NCBI RefSeq assembly: GCF_014764305.1
Contig: NZ_CP061703.1
Location: 2,461,501-2,525,500, forward strand
Reading direction: 5' to 3'
DNA: 64,000 bases
DNA from: Mesoflavibacter profundi
GTDB lineage: Bacteria; Bacteroidota; Bacteroidia; Flavobacteriales; Flavobacteriaceae
Part shown: in pieces, positions 27,372 through 36,987 of the stretch
Position numbering within the stretch: the stretch's first letter is position 1
Layout of the letters: the number at the start of each line of letters is the position of its first letter
Notes under the pieces: model-generated
The model's input: the letters and a program-made list of their open reading frames with translations, nothing else
What the model was told of the DNA's origin: nothing
Database searches by the model: none
Made by a program: the position numbers and the translations under genes

Positions 27372-29744
27372 ATGGATAAAAATAAGTGTTATCATTGTGG
27401 TGATATATGTGAAAACACAACTTTGACAATTCAGGATAAAATGTTTTGTTGTAATGGTTGTAAAACAGTTTATGAAATCCTTTCAGAAAGTGATCTAACG
27501 TGTTATTATGATTTAGAAACTTCGCCAGGCGCTGCACCAAAAGAGATTGAAGGTAAGTATGATTTCCTTTCAGAAGAAAAAATTATTGAAAAACTAGTCG
27601 AGTTTGACGATGGTAAAACACAAATTGTCACGCTTTACATTCCGCACATTCACTGTAGTTCTTGTATTTGGATTTTAGAAAATTTAAATAAATTAAATGC
27701 TGCAATAACACATTCTCAGGTTAATTTTGGTAAAAAAACAGTTCGCGTAACTTACAATTTAAATGCTTTTAACTTAAAAGCATTAGTTATATTATTAAGT
27801 ACTGTTGGGTACGAGCCTTACATTAGCTTAGACGATTACAAAACAGGAAAAGAAAATGTAAACAGAAGCTTAATTTATAAACTTGGAGTAGCAGGATTTG
27901 CATTTGGTAATGCAATGTTTTTGTCGTTTCCAGAATATTTTGAAGTTAATGAGTATTGGTTAGAAAAATATAAACATGTTTTTAGATGGCTAATGTTTAT
28001 TTATTCGCTTCCCGTAGTATTTTATGCTGCGCAAGATTATTTTATATCTGCATATAAAGCAATAAAAACTAAGGTTTTAAATATAGATATACCAATAGCT
28101 TTAGGTGTTATTGTTTTATTTGTAAGAAGTACAGTAGAGATTGTTTTTGATTATGGCTCTGGTTTTTTTGATAGTCTAACAGGATTAATTTTCTTTTTAT
28201 TGTTGGGTAGATTTTTTCAGCAAAAAACCTATTCTTTTTTGTCTTTTGAGCGTGATTACAAATCGTATTTTCCAATTGCTGTCACAAAAATTATTAATAA
28301 TACAGAAGTGCCAGTTCAAGTTTATGATATTAAAAAAGGAGATAGATTATTAATAAGAAACCAAGAGTTAATTCCCGTTGACGGAATTTTAATTAACGGT
28401 GATGCAAAGATTGATTATAGTTTTGTAACAGGAGAATCTGAAGCTGTAACCAAACAGTCTGGAGATAAGTTATTTGCTGGCGGAAAACAAACTAAAGGTG
28501 TGATAGAAATGGAAGCCATAAAATCTGTCGAACAAAGCTATCTAACACAACTTTGGAGTAACGATGTTTTTAATAAAAATAAAGAAGAAGGATTTACAAA
28601 CCTGACTAATGCAATTAGTAAAAGATTTACTGTCATTGTATTATCCATTGCTGTGCTGTCTACACTATTTTGGTTGTTTGTAGACAGTAGTAAAGCATTA
28701 AATGTATTTACAGCAGTATTAATTATTGCTTGTCCTTGCGCGATTGCGTTATCGGCTCCTTTTACATTTGGTAATTTGTTACGCATTTTTGGTAAGAAGA
28801 AGTTCTACTTAAAAAATGCGTCTGTAATAGAACAATTATCACATATAAATACCATAATTTTTGATAAAACAGGAACAATAACTTCAAATAAAAAAAGTGA
28901 AGCAGTTTATAATGGTTTACCGCTATCTACTGAAGAAGAAGTGTTATTAAAAAATACATTAAGAGGCTCTAATCATCCATTAAGTAGAAGTCTTTATAAT
29001 ATTCTACAATCAAATAATATTATCACTTTAGATAGTTATGAAGAATATTTAGGACAAGGTATACAAGCAACTCATGCATCAAAAAGTATAAAAATAGGAT
29101 CTGCAAAATTTGTAGGTTATCAATCTGAAACCGAAGTATTAAATACAGCTGTTCATATAAGTGCAAATAACACTTACAAAGGAAAATTTACATTTTACAA
29201 TAGCTATCGTAAAGGCTTATCCAAACTGTTTAATAAGCTAAAAAAGAATTTCGATTTAGCCATTCTTTCTGGAGATAATGAAGGTGAAAAAGACAATTTA
29301 AAAAAACTATTACCATCTAAAACTAAATTACTCTTTAATCAAAAACCAAACGACAAGTTAGAATACATAAAATATCATCAAGATGAAGGCGCAAAAGTCT
29401 TGATGGTTGGAGATGGATTAAATGATGCTGGCGCTTTAGCACAAAGTGATGTAGGTATAGTTATATCAGAAAATATTAATGTGTTTTCACCTGCTTGCGA
29501 TGCGATTTTGGATGCAACCAAATTTAATCAGTTGTATAGTTTTATAAAAGCATCTAAAAGTGCAGTAAAAATTATAAAATGGAGTTTTTTACTTTCATTT
29601 TTCTATAATGTTATAGGCTTATATTTTGCGGTTACAGGACAGTTAGCACCAGTAATAGCAGCTATTTTAATGCCATTAAGTTCTATTTCAATAGTTGTAT
29701 TTACGACCATCGCAACAAATATTTTAGGCAAGCGCCTAAAATAA
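27372..29744 (+). CDS. ccoI: CcoI/FixI-type copper P-type ATPase for cbb3 oxidase assembly
   Basis: This is a 790-residue P1B ATPase that exports copper slowly for insertion into cbb3 oxidase. It begins with the CcoI-specific Cys-rich domain (YHCGDIC and FCCNGCKTVYEI), then an HMA-like domain with HCSSCIW (about 94-100), eight membrane helices, TGES, the CPC site at 454-456, DKTGT with phosphorylated D498, HP and GDGLNDAGAL. The N-terminal Cys-rich zinc-ribbon-like domain and the position next to ccoS and ccoNO separate it from the copper-resistance ATPase at 4228. A CRP/FNR-type site controls it. Confidence 0.93.
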   Translation: MDKNKCYHCGDICENTTLTIQDKMFCCNGCKTVYEILSESDLTCYYDLETSPGAAPKEIEGKYDFLSEEKIIEKLVEFDDGKTQIVTLYIPHIHCSSCIWILENLNKLNAAITHSQVNFGKKTVRVTYNLNAFNLKALVILLSTVGYEPYISLDDYKTGKENVNRSLIYKLGVAGFAFGNAMFLSFPEYFEVNEYWLEKYKHVFRWLMFIYSLPVVFYAAQDYFISAYKAIKTKVLNIDIPIALGVIVLFVRSTVEIVFDYGSGFFDSLTGLIFFLLLGRFFQQKTYSFLSFERDYKSYFPIAVTKIINNTEVPVQVYDIKKGDRLLIRNQELIPVDGILINGDAKIDYSFVTGESEAVTKQSGDKLFAGGKQTKGVIEMEAIKSVEQSYLTQLWSNDVFNKNKEEGFTNLTNAISKRFTVIVLSIAVLSTLFWLFVDSSKALNVFTAVLIIACPCAIALSAPFTFGNLLRIFGKKKFYLKNASVIEQLSHINTIIFDKTGTITSNKKSEAVYNGLPLSTEEEVLLKNTLRGSNHPLSRSLYNILQSNNIITLDSYEEYLGQGIQATHASKSIKIGSAKFVGYQSETEVLNTAVHISANNTYKGKFTFYNSYRKGLSKLFNKLKKNFDLAILSGDNEGEKDNLKKLLPSKTKLLFNQKPNDKLEYIKYHQDEGAKVLMVGDGLNDAGALAQSDVGIVISENINVFSPACDAILDATKFNQLYSFIKASKSAVKIIKWSFLLSFFYNVIGLYFAVTGQLAPVIAAILMPLSSISIVVFTTIATNILGKRLK

Positions 29745-29752
29745 CTTCAAAC

Positions 29753-29796
29753 ATGATAAATATCATCTTTTAAACAACACACTTAAAGTAATTTTG
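29753..29796 (+). promoter_or_regulatory. Predicted ccoS-ccoNOQP promoter with ATGAT-N4-ATCAT palindrome
   Basis: ATGATAAATATCAT (29753-29766) has perfect 5-bp arms; its centre is 29.5 bp before a perfect -7 box TAATTTTG (29789-29796). ccoS starts 20 bp after the box. This would be a class II Crp/Fnr-activated promoter. Confidence 0.7.
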
Positions 29797-29816
29797 AACT
29801 ATAACTTCTAATAGGT

Positions 29817-29999
29817 ATGAGTGTTATATATGTTTTATTAATAGTAAGTATAGTAATAGCTATAATCTTTTTTACAGTATTTATTATAGCAGTAAAAAAC
29901 GGACAATTTGATGATGGTTATACACCATCTGTAAGAATTCTTTTTGAAGACGAAATTGTAAAAACTAATCAAAAATTAACTAAAAAAAATAAAGACTAA
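29817..29999 (+). CDS. ccoS: CcoS, cbb3 oxidase assembly protein
   Basis: This 60-residue protein has a single membrane helix (about 3-27) followed by AVKNGQFDDGYTPSVRILFEDE, the family hallmark in which a short cytoplasmic Asp-rich segment follows the helix. CcoS is needed for cofactor insertion in cbb3 oxidase. It lies between ccoI and ccoNO and leads the structural operon. Confidence 0.92.
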   Translation: MSVIYVLLIVSIVIAIIFFTVFIIAVKNGQFDDGYTPSVRILFEDEIVKTNQKLTKKNKD

Positions 30000-30010
30000 T
30001 CACAATTATT

Positions 30011-32200
30011 ATGGAAATGCAGCAATTTTATTACGATAACAAGATTGTTAAAAATTTTCTCTATGCTACTATGCTTTGGGGCGTAGTTGGTATGTTAGTA
30101 GGACTTCTTTTAGCGTTCATGTTTTTATTCCCAAATCTTACAGATGGGATTTCTTGGCTTAGCTTTGGTAGATTAAGACCATTGCACACTAATGCAGTAA
30201 TTTTTGCATTTGTTGGAAACGCCATTTTTGCAGGAGTATATTATTCGACTCAAAGATTACTTAAAGCTAGAATGTTTAGTGATGTATTAAGTAAAATTAA
30301 TTTTTGGGGTTGGCAATTAATAATTGTTGGTGCTGCTATCACATTACCGTTAGGGTTTACATCATCTAAAGAATACGCAGAACTAGAATGGCCTTTTGAT
30401 ATAGCAATTGCTTTAGTTTGGGTTGTTTTTGGTGCCAATTTAATTGGTACTATGTTTAAACGTAGACAAAGACATTTATACGTAGCCATTTGGTTTTATA
30501 TTGCCACTTTTGTAACAGTTGCAGTACTTCATATTTTTAATAATTTAGAGTTACCAGTTACAGCATTAAAAAGTTATTCAGTTTATGCAGGTGTACAAGA
30601 TGCGTTAGTACAATGGTGGTATGGTCACAATGCAGTAGCATTTTTCTTAACGACTCCATTTTTAGGATTAATGTACTATTTTGTACCTAAAGCAGCTAAT
30701 AGACCAGTTTATTCTTATAGACTTTCTATAGTTCACTTTTGGTCTTTAATCTTCATTTATATTTGGGCTGGACCGCATCATTTATTATATACAGCTTTAC
30801 CAGAATGGGCACAAAGTTTAGGAACAACGTTTTCTATCATGTTATTAATGCCATCTTGGGGAGGAATGATAAATGGTTTATTAACACTTCGTGGTGCATG
30901 GGATAAAGTTCGTGTAGATCCTGTTCTTAAATTTATGGTAGTTGCAATTACTGGTTACGGTATGGCAACGTTTGAAGGACCAATGCTGTCTCTTAAAAAT
31001 GTAAATGCAATTGCTCACTTTACAGATTGGATTATTGCTCACGTTCACGTTGGTGCATTAGCTTGGAATGGGTTTTTAACCTTTGGTATGATTTACTACT
31101 TAGTTCCAAAATTATTTAAAACAAAATTATACTCTTTAGGATTAGCAAATTTACATTTCTGGATAGGTACTTTAGGTATTATCATGTATGCGTTACCAAT
31201 GTATGTAGCTGGGTTTACTCAAGCTAGTATGTGGAAGCAGTTTAATCCAGACGGAACATTGGTTTATGGAAACTTCTTAGAAACCGTTTCAGAAATTATC
31301 CCTATGTATTGGATGCGTGCTATTGGTGGTACATTATACATTATAGGTATGCTAATCTTAGTATATAACATTGTTGTAACAATTGCTAAAGGAAGTAAAG
31401 TTGAAGACGAACTTGCAGAAGCTGCAGCATTACAAAGAGTATCTAAAAAACGTGTTGCTGGTGAAGGTTGGCATACTTGGTTAGAGCGTAAACCAATAAA
31501 ATTAACCATCTATGCAACTATTGCAATCTTAATTGGAGGATTAGTACAAATTGTACCTACTATAATGGTAAAATCTAATATTCCTACAATAAGTAGTGTA
31601 CAACCTTACACGCCATTAGAACTTGAAGGTAGAGATATTTATATACGTGAAGGTTGTGTTGGTTGTCACTCGCAAATGATAAGACCATTTAGAAGTGAAG
31701 TAGAACGTTATGGAGAGTATAGTAAAGCTGGTGAATTTGTTTACGACAGACCATTCCTTTGGGGAAGTAAACGTACTGGTCCAGATTTACATAGAATAGG
31801 AGGAAAGTACAACGATAATTGGCACTTTAACCATATGTACGATCCACAAAGTACATCATCAGGATCAATCATGCCAGCATACAAGTGGTTAATAAATAAC
31901 AAATTAGATAAGTCTAATACCGAAGCAAAATTAGAAGCTATGGTTGCATTAGGTGTTCCTTACACAGAACAAGATATCGCCAATGCACAACAGCAAATGT
32001 TAGAACAAGGAACTCAAATAGAAAAAAATCTATACAGTGATCCTGATTTTGCCAAAGCATATGAAAATAGTAAGAAAAATGCTGGTGCAGATTTTGTCGA
32101 AATGAAAAACAGAGAAATCGTAGCGCTTATTGCTTACCTACAACGTTTAGGTACAGATATTAAAGTTGAAACAACAGAACAAACAACAGCTCAAAACTAA
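30011..32200 (+). CDS. ccoNO: Fused cbb3 cytochrome oxidase subunits I and II (CcoN-CcoO)
   Basis: This 729-residue protein joins the catalytic haem-copper subunit CcoN (about 1-490, twelve membrane helices, with the haem and CuB ligands in YGHNAV and GPHHLLYTALPEW) to the mono-haem cytochrome CcoO (about 500-729, CVGCHS with C549, C552 and H553, and a distal Met in GSIMPAY). Oxygen is reduced to water with proton pumping, with high affinity for oxygen. A fused CcoNO is usual in Bacteroidota. It starts 11 bp after ccoS and ends 7 bp before ccoQ. Confidence 0.95.
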   Translation: MEMQQFYYDNKIVKNFLYATMLWGVVGMLVGLLLAFMFLFPNLTDGISWLSFGRLRPLHTNAVIFAFVGNAIFAGVYYSTQRLLKARMFSDVLSKINFWGWQLIIVGAAITLPLGFTSSKEYAELEWPFDIAIALVWVVFGANLIGTMFKRRQRHLYVAIWFYIATFVTVAVLHIFNNLELPVTALKSYSVYAGVQDALVQWWYGHNAVAFFLTTPFLGLMYYFVPKAANRPVYSYRLSIVHFWSLIFIYIWAGPHHLLYTALPEWAQSLGTTFSIMLLMPSWGGMINGLLTLRGAWDKVRVDPVLKFMVVAITGYGMATFEGPMLSLKNVNAIAHFTDWIIAHVHVGALAWNGFLTFGMIYYLVPKLFKTKLYSLGLANLHFWIGTLGIIMYALPMYVAGFTQASMWKQFNPDGTLVYGNFLETVSEIIPMYWMRAIGGTLYIIGMLILVYNIVVTIAKGSKVEDELAEAAALQRVSKKRVAGEGWHTWLERKPIKLTIYATIAILIGGLVQIVPTIMVKSNIPTISSVQPYTPLELEGRDIYIREGCVGCHSQMIRPFRSEVERYGEYSKAGEFVYDRPFLWGSKRTGPDLHRIGGKYNDNWHFNHMYDPQSTSSGSIMPAYKWLINNKLDKSNTEAKLEAMVALGVPYTEQDIANAQQQMLEQGTQIEKNLYSDPDFAKAYENSKKNAGADFVEMKNREIVALIAYLQRLGTDIKVETTEQTTAQN

Positions 32201-32207
32201 TTGAATC

Positions 32208-32399
32208 ATGTTAAAATTTGTAAAAAATCATTTAGAAACTATTGCAGGTGTAGAAATATACCCAATAATTTCACTTCTTATATTCTTTGGATTTTTTGTA
32301 GTGCTTTTTTGGTGGGTTTTTACCGCCAAAAAAGACTACATCTCTAAAGTAAGCAACATACCGTTAGATACAGACAACCAAAACCAATTTAAGTTATGA
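32208..32399 (+). CDS. ccoQ: CcoQ-like cbb3 oxidase subunit
   Basis: This 63-residue protein has one membrane helix (about 19-38, ending FWWVFTAKKDYI) and a short polar tail, which is the usual shape of CcoQ. It overlaps the ccoP start by 4 bp (ATGA). CcoQ stabilises the oxidase with CcoP. Confidence 0.85.
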   Translation: MLKFVKNHLETIAGVEIYPIISLLIFFGFFVVLFWWVFTAKKDYISKVSNIPLDTDNQNQFKL

Positions 32400-33358
32400 G
32401 AAATTTAATCCCTTCATATGTAAGAGTACCAGTTATATTCTTTACCATATTTGGTTTAATCGAATATTTTGTAGACTCTGGTGATAAACCTGCTTTTTTA
32501 GAGCATCCAATAATTATGCTGTTTCTAATATTAGTACTTTTTATACTAATTGCAATAGAAGGTATAGTTGGATCTATCGAAAATATTTTATTTCAAAGTT
32601 TAGATCAAACAGCAAAAGATAAGTATTTGGCTAGCAAAGCAAAAACACCTCAATTTAAAGCCTTATCTAATATTTACGAAAAATTAAAAGGTAAACAAAA
32701 ACCAATAGAAGAAGAGCATGAGATTATTCTAGATCACAATTACGATGGTATTAAAGAGCTGGATAACAATTTACCACCTTGGTGGTTATGGTCATTCTAT
32801 ATTTCGATTGTATTTGCAGCAATTTATTTAGTAAGATTCCATGTTATTGGTACTGCAGATCTTGCAGCAGAAGAATTAGAAAAAGAATATGCTCAAGCTA
32901 AAATTGAAATAGAAGAATACAAAAAAACAGCTAAAAACTTAGTAGATGTTAATACGGTAACTTTATTAACTGATGCAGCCGATTTAAAAGCTGGTCAAAC
33001 CATTTTTAATGCTAACTGTATTGCATGTCATATGGCAGATGGTGGCGGAGGAATTGGACCAAACTTAACAGATAAACATTGGATTTTAGGTGGCGGAATT
33101 AAAAACGTTTTTCATACCATATCTGAAGGTGGACGATCAGGAAAAGGAATGATTTCTTGGAAAAACGATTTAAAACCTATAGAAATGGCTCAAGTTGCTA
33201 GTTATGTGCTGTCTTTACAAGGGACAACACCTGCTAATCCTAAAGAAGCCGAAGGCGATTTATGGCAACCAGAAGGTACAGAAGATCAAAATTCTAATGA
33301 TACCAAAACTGAGAATGAAAGTATTGAAGTAGAAAACACAGTAACAGTAATAGATTAA
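32396..33358 (+). CDS. ccoP: CcoP, cbb3 oxidase cytochrome c subunit with a single haem motif
   Basis: This 320-residue membrane-bound cytochrome passes electrons to the CcoNO core. Two hydrophobic segments at the N-terminus (about 10-50), the CcoP-type N-terminal segment NNLPPWWLWSFYISIVF (about 123-140), then a coiled stretch and one cytochrome c domain with CIACH (C208, C211, H212) and IGPNL. Proteobacterial CcoP proteins usually contain two such motifs; only one is present here. The last 50 residues are acidic and low complexity. It overlaps ccoQ and precedes ccoG by 10 bp. Confidence 0.92.
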   Translation: MRNLIPSYVRVPVIFFTIFGLIEYFVDSGDKPAFLEHPIIMLFLILVLFILIAIEGIVGSIENILFQSLDQTAKDKYLASKAKTPQFKALSNIYEKLKGKQKPIEEEHEIILDHNYDGIKELDNNLPPWWLWSFYISIVFAAIYLVRFHVIGTADLAAEELEKEYAQAKIEIEEYKKTAKNLVDVNTVTLLTDAADLKAGQTIFNANCIACHMADGGGGIGPNLTDKHWILGGGIKNVFHTISEGGRSGKGMISWKNDLKPIEMAQVASYVLSLQGTTPANPKEAEGDLWQPEGTEDQNSNDTKTENESIEVENTVTVID

Positions 33359-33368
33359 ACTTAGTAAA

Positions 33369-34790
33369 ATGAATGCTCCAGAAAATGAAAGTTTTAGAGA
33401 CTCTATTGCCACTATAAATGAAGAAGGTAAACGCGCTTGGATTTTTCCTAAAAAGCCAAGCGGTAAGTTTTACGATTACAGAAAATATGTAAGTTATTTT
33501 TTATTAGCCTTTTTATTTTCTGCACCATTTATAAAGGTTAATGGCAATCAGTTTTTAATGTTTAATGTACTGGAGCGACGTTTTAATATTTTTGGTTTTC
33601 CGTTTTGGCCACAAGATTTTCATCTGTTTGTTATCTCAATGATAATTGGTGTAATCTTTATCACTTTATTTACAGTAGCTTTCGGTCGTATTTTTTGCGG
33701 TTGGATTTGTCCGCAAACCATTTTTATGGAAATGGTTTTTAGACGCATAGAATACTGGATTGATGGCGATAGAGGTAAACAATTAAGACTTAAAAAATCT
33801 GGATGGACTAGCGAAAAAATAAGAAAAAGAGTTCTTAAACATACCATTTTTGTAATTATTTCATTTTTTATCGCTAATATATTTTTAGCGTATCTAATAG
33901 GTAGTGATAAATTATTAGGCTATATAAAAGAAGGTCCTTTAGAGCATTTAGGTACGTTAATTCCGTTACTGATTTTTACAGGTATATTCTACTTTGTTTT
34001 CTCTTGGTTTAGAGAACAAGTATGTATCATTGCTTGTCCTTACGGTCGTTTACAAGGCGTACTATTGGATAACAAGTCTATAGTTGTTGCTTACGACCAT
34101 AAACGTGGTGAAGGCCAAAATGGTCGTAAAAAATGGCGTAAAAATGAAGATAGAGCAACTTTAGGTTACGGCGATTGTATAGATTGTTTACAATGTGTAC
34201 ATGTTTGTCCAACAGGAATAGATATACGTAATGGTACACAATTAGAATGTGTAAATTGTACTGCGTGTATTGACGAGTGTGATGCTATAATGGATAAGGT
34301 TGGTTTACCTAAAGGTCTTATTAGATATGCTAGTGAAGCTAATATAGAAGATAAAGAACCTTTTAAACTTACAACTAGACTTAAGGGATATATTGCAGTT
34401 TTAATTGTGCTTATTGGTGTTTTAATGGCTATGTTACAATTAAGAAACGATGTTGAAGCACGTGTTTTACGTTTACCAGGACAGTTATACGAGCATAAAG
34501 AAAACAATATTATAAGTAACGTATTTACCTATAAACTGGTTAACAAAACAACACAACCGATAGCATTTGTAAGTTTTAAATTAAAAAATGTAGAAGGTGT
34601 TGTAAAATTAGTGTCTACCGAAGATACAGTTACTGTTCCGGCTCAAGGATTAGAAGAAGGAACCTTATTTATAGAGCTAGATCAACGTATTTTAAAAGGA
34701 GATAAAACCGAGCTTACTATTGAAATTTATAGTAAAGATAAACTAATAGAAACCACAAAAGTTAACTTTTTAGGACCTAGAAGTTTTTAA
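33369..34790 (+). CDS. ccoG: CcoG/RdxA-type ferredoxin-like cbb3 accessory protein
   Basis: This 473-residue membrane iron-sulfur protein is thought to reduce copper for cbb3 oxidase assembly. It has membrane helices near 40-60, 85-110, 160-180 and 195-215, the CGWICPQTIFME motif in the N-terminal half, two 4Fe-4S cluster motifs at about 268-305 (CIDCLQCVHVCPTG and CVNCTACIDECD), another helix near 340-355 and a C-terminal Ig-like domain. It lies between ccoP and fixH, as usual. Confidence 0.93.
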   Translation: MNAPENESFRDSIATINEEGKRAWIFPKKPSGKFYDYRKYVSYFLLAFLFSAPFIKVNGNQFLMFNVLERRFNIFGFPFWPQDFHLFVISMIIGVIFITLFTVAFGRIFCGWICPQTIFMEMVFRRIEYWIDGDRGKQLRLKKSGWTSEKIRKRVLKHTIFVIISFFIANIFLAYLIGSDKLLGYIKEGPLEHLGTLIPLLIFTGIFYFVFSWFREQVCIIACPYGRLQGVLLDNKSIVVAYDHKRGEGQNGRKKWRKNEDRATLGYGDCIDCLQCVHVCPTGIDIRNGTQLECVNCTACIDECDAIMDKVGLPKGLIRYASEANIEDKEPFKLTTRLKGYIAVLIVLIGVLMAMLQLRNDVEARVLRLPGQLYEHKENNIISNVFTYKLVNKTTQPIAFVSFKLKNVEGVVKLVSTEDTVTVPAQGLEEGTLFIELDQRILKGDKTELTIEIYSKDKLIETTKVNFLGPRSF

Positions 34791-34824
34791 AAAAACAAGT
34801 TTAAAACGAATAAAAAATTAATTG

Positions 34825-34922
34825 GCAAGTACACCTTGCATTAAGGATTGAGGTATTGTTGGAGCGACTTGTAAAGCGCGACTACCGAAAGCCTGACCCG
34901 AAGCTTGCGAAGGGTAATGCCA
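34825..34922. repeat. GC-richer non-coding interspersed repeat
   Basis: The ccoG-fixH gap holds about 100 bases much richer in G+C than their surroundings, with a short GCAAG/CTTGC inverted repeat at the left, two GCGACT copies and the stretch CGAAAGCCTGACCCGAAGC. Wording of this kind recurs between genes in Flavobacteriaceae genomes, as I recall, and is similar in style to the element near 55020. It is not a gene or tRNA. Confidence 0.5.
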
Positions 34923-34937
34923 TAAAAAATAAAAATT

Positions 34938-35384
34938 ATGAAATTTAATTGGGGAACTGGTATTGTTATAGCATTTGTTGGCTTTATTAGCTTTATCATG
35001 TATTTTGTTATTAACATGAGTACAAATAAAAAACTAGATCATGATTTAGTGACAGAAGATTATTATAAACAAGAATTACTGTACCAAAACGATATTAATA
35101 AAGAAAAAAACGCTTCTAAATTATTAGGAAAATTATCCTGGAAAAAATCTGCTGAAGGTATGATTATAACATTTCCAGAAGATTTAGATTATAATGAAAT
35201 AAAAGGTAAAGTGTTCCTATATAGACCATCTAATAAACAATTGGACTTTGAAACCACATTTTCTCTGTCTAACCACAATTTGCTCATACCTGACAAACGT
35301 TTGTTAGATGGTCGTTGGAACATTAAAATAGACTGGAATTACAAAGGTAACAACTACCTTTTTAAAGAAGAAATTTTATATTAA
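34938..35384 (+). CDS. ccoH: FixH/CcoH family protein
   Basis: This 148-residue protein has one N-terminal membrane helix (about 7-28), followed by the LDHDLVTEDYYKQELLYQ segment and a small beta-rich periplasmic domain typical of FixH. It is required for cbb3 oxidase assembly or stability. It lies 1 bp ahead of the TauE-like gene. Confidence 0.9.
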   Translation: MKFNWGTGIVIAFVGFISFIMYFVINMSTNKKLDHDLVTEDYYKQELLYQNDINKEKNASKLLGKLSWKKSAEGMIITFPEDLDYNEIKGKVFLYRPSNKQLDFETTFSLSNHNLLIPDKRLLDGRWNIKIDWNYKGNNYLFKEEILY

Positions 35385-35385
35385 A

Positions 35386-36087
35386 ATGCTACTTACAGCT
35401 ATCATATTTGGTTTATTAGGAAGTTTTCACTGTGTTGGAATGTGTGGACCAATTGCTTTTATGTTACCTATAGATAGAAGTAATTCTTTTAAAAAAGTAT
35501 CTCAAATTACAGCTTATCACGTTGGTCGATTATTAGCTTATAGTATGATTGGTTTAATCTTCGGGTTAATTGGTAAAAGCTTATATATTTTTGGTTTACA
35601 GCAACGACTTTCTATTATTATAGGTGTTTTAATGATAGTTGTTGTTGTGTTTCCGTATAAAAAAATTGGGCAAAATTTTATTGTAAAACCTATTTATAAA
35701 GCGGTAGCTTTTGTGAAAAAACAAATGGGTGAAGCTTTAAAAAAGAAAACTGCAGATACCTTTTTAACTATTGGTTTTTTAAATGGGTTTTTACCTTGCG
35801 GATTAGTTTATATGGCTGTTTTTGGCGCTATAGCAACAGGTACAGCTTGGCAAGGTAGTTTGTACATGTTCTTTTTTGGATTAGGCACAATTCCGTTAAT
35901 GACAAGCGCTATTTATTTAGGTAAATTTTTAAATTCACAAGTCAAACAACGTATACAAAAAGTAATTCCGGTATTTGTTGTGGTTATTGGTGCGCTATTT
36001 ATTTTAAGAGGCTTAGGTCTTGGTATTCCTTATATTTCTCCTGCACCTGTTGTACAAATGGTAGAAGGTAGTATTAATTGTCACTAA
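35386..36087 (+). CDS. TauE/SafE-like membrane protein of the cbb3 cluster
   Basis: This 233-residue polytopic membrane protein opens with LGSFHCVGMCGPIAF, with Cys and His in the first helix, and has a second LPCGLVYMA motif in the middle; both Cys-containing motifs are signatures of the TauE/DsbD-like family found right after fixH in many cbb3 clusters. Copper or thiol transfer for oxidase assembly is likely but unproven. It starts 1 bp after fixH stops. Confidence 0.85.
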   Translation: MLLTAIIFGLLGSFHCVGMCGPIAFMLPIDRSNSFKKVSQITAYHVGRLLAYSMIGLIFGLIGKSLYIFGLQQRLSIIIGVLMIVVVVFPYKKIGQNFIVKPIYKAVAFVKKQMGEALKKKTADTFLTIGFLNGFLPCGLVYMAVFGAIATGTAWQGSLYMFFFGLGTIPLMTSAIYLGKFLNSQVKQRIQKVIPVFVVVIGALFILRGLGLGIPYISPAPVVQMVEGSINCH

Positions 36088-36153
36088 TTTCTTCTTATCT
36101 TTAGTTTTAGAATTTCATTTTGAAATGAAATCTCAAAAACCAATCTATTTTTT

Positions 36154-36987
36154 ATGAAAAACATTCTGTTACTTACCGATTTTTCTCAAGCGTCTAAAAA
36201 CGCAATACATTATGCTTTGCAATTATTTGCACAAAATCAAACTACGTTTCATTTAGTGTATATTCATAAAGCATCTGCGTTTACAAGTGCAGATTTAATG
36301 GCAAGTAGCACAGATAATTTGTATGCATCTATAGTTAAATCGCCCAAAGAAGATTTAGCAGATTTTGTTGAAGAGTTAAAAACGACTTACAATAATCCAA
36401 ATCATACATTTTTAGATCACGTAGATTACGATGTGTTTACAGATGCAGTCAACCAAATAATAACTACTAATAGTATAGATTTAGTTGTTATGGGAACAAA
36501 TGGTGTTACTGGTGCAGATGAGGTTGTTTTTGGAAGCCATACTTTAAAAGTGATTAGAAATGTAAAATCACCAACGTTAGTTGTGCCTAAGGACTTTACA
36601 TATGTTAATCCTGAAGAAATTTTAATACCTTTAGATATAAACGATCAACTTAATACCAATAGATTAGATACAATTGCAGAAATTACAAGTAATGAAACTT
36701 CAAGTTTTCATATTTTAAGAGTCACAGAACAGGAACAAGATGCTGTTGTTTTAAATAACGATAAAGAGCAATTAGATATTTATTTTTCTTCTAAAAACTA
36801 TAAATATAATCATGTAAAACATGTACCATTACATTATGTTGTAGATACTTATGTACAAACTAATGCAATAGATTTTCAGGTGTTTATTATACAGCAAATG
36901 TCTTTTTTTGAACGTTTATTTAAAGGATCACCAATTACAAAATATAGCAAAATTGCATCTATACCTTTATTAATTTTACATGATTAA
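36154..36987 (+). CDS. Universal stress protein, tandem UspA domains
   Basis: This 277-residue cytosolic protein consists of two UspA domains; the first ends with the nucleotide-binding signature GTNGVTGADEVVFGSHTLKV, while the second lacks a clear one. A 20-bp imperfect palindrome, ATTTCATTTTGAAATGAAAT at 36112-36131, precedes it, together with a TAGTTTTA box at 36102-36109. Its stop overlaps the stop of the converging TauE-like gene by 4 bp. It is one of three UspA genes around the oxidase cluster, as in other low-oxygen regulons. Confidence 0.88.
   Translation: MKNILLLTDFSQASKNAIHYALQLFAQNQTTFHLVYIHKASAFTSADLMASSTDNLYASIVKSPKEDLADFVEELKTTYNNPNHTFLDHVDYDVFTDAVNQIITTNSIDLVVMGTNGVTGADEVVFGSHTLKVIRNVKSPTLVVPKDFTYVNPEEILIPLDINDQLNTNRLDTIAEITSNETSSFHILRVTEQEQDAVVLNNDKEQLDIYFSSKNYKYNHVKHVPLHYVVDTYVQTNAIDFQVFIIQQMSFFERLFKGSPITKYSKIASIPLLILHD

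Noticed and set aside
36112-36131. ATTTCATTTTGAAATGAAAT before a uspA gene, tested as a member of the ATGAY palindrome class
   Set aside because: The arms differ and the distance to the TAGTTTTA box is wrong, since the repeat lies downstream of it.
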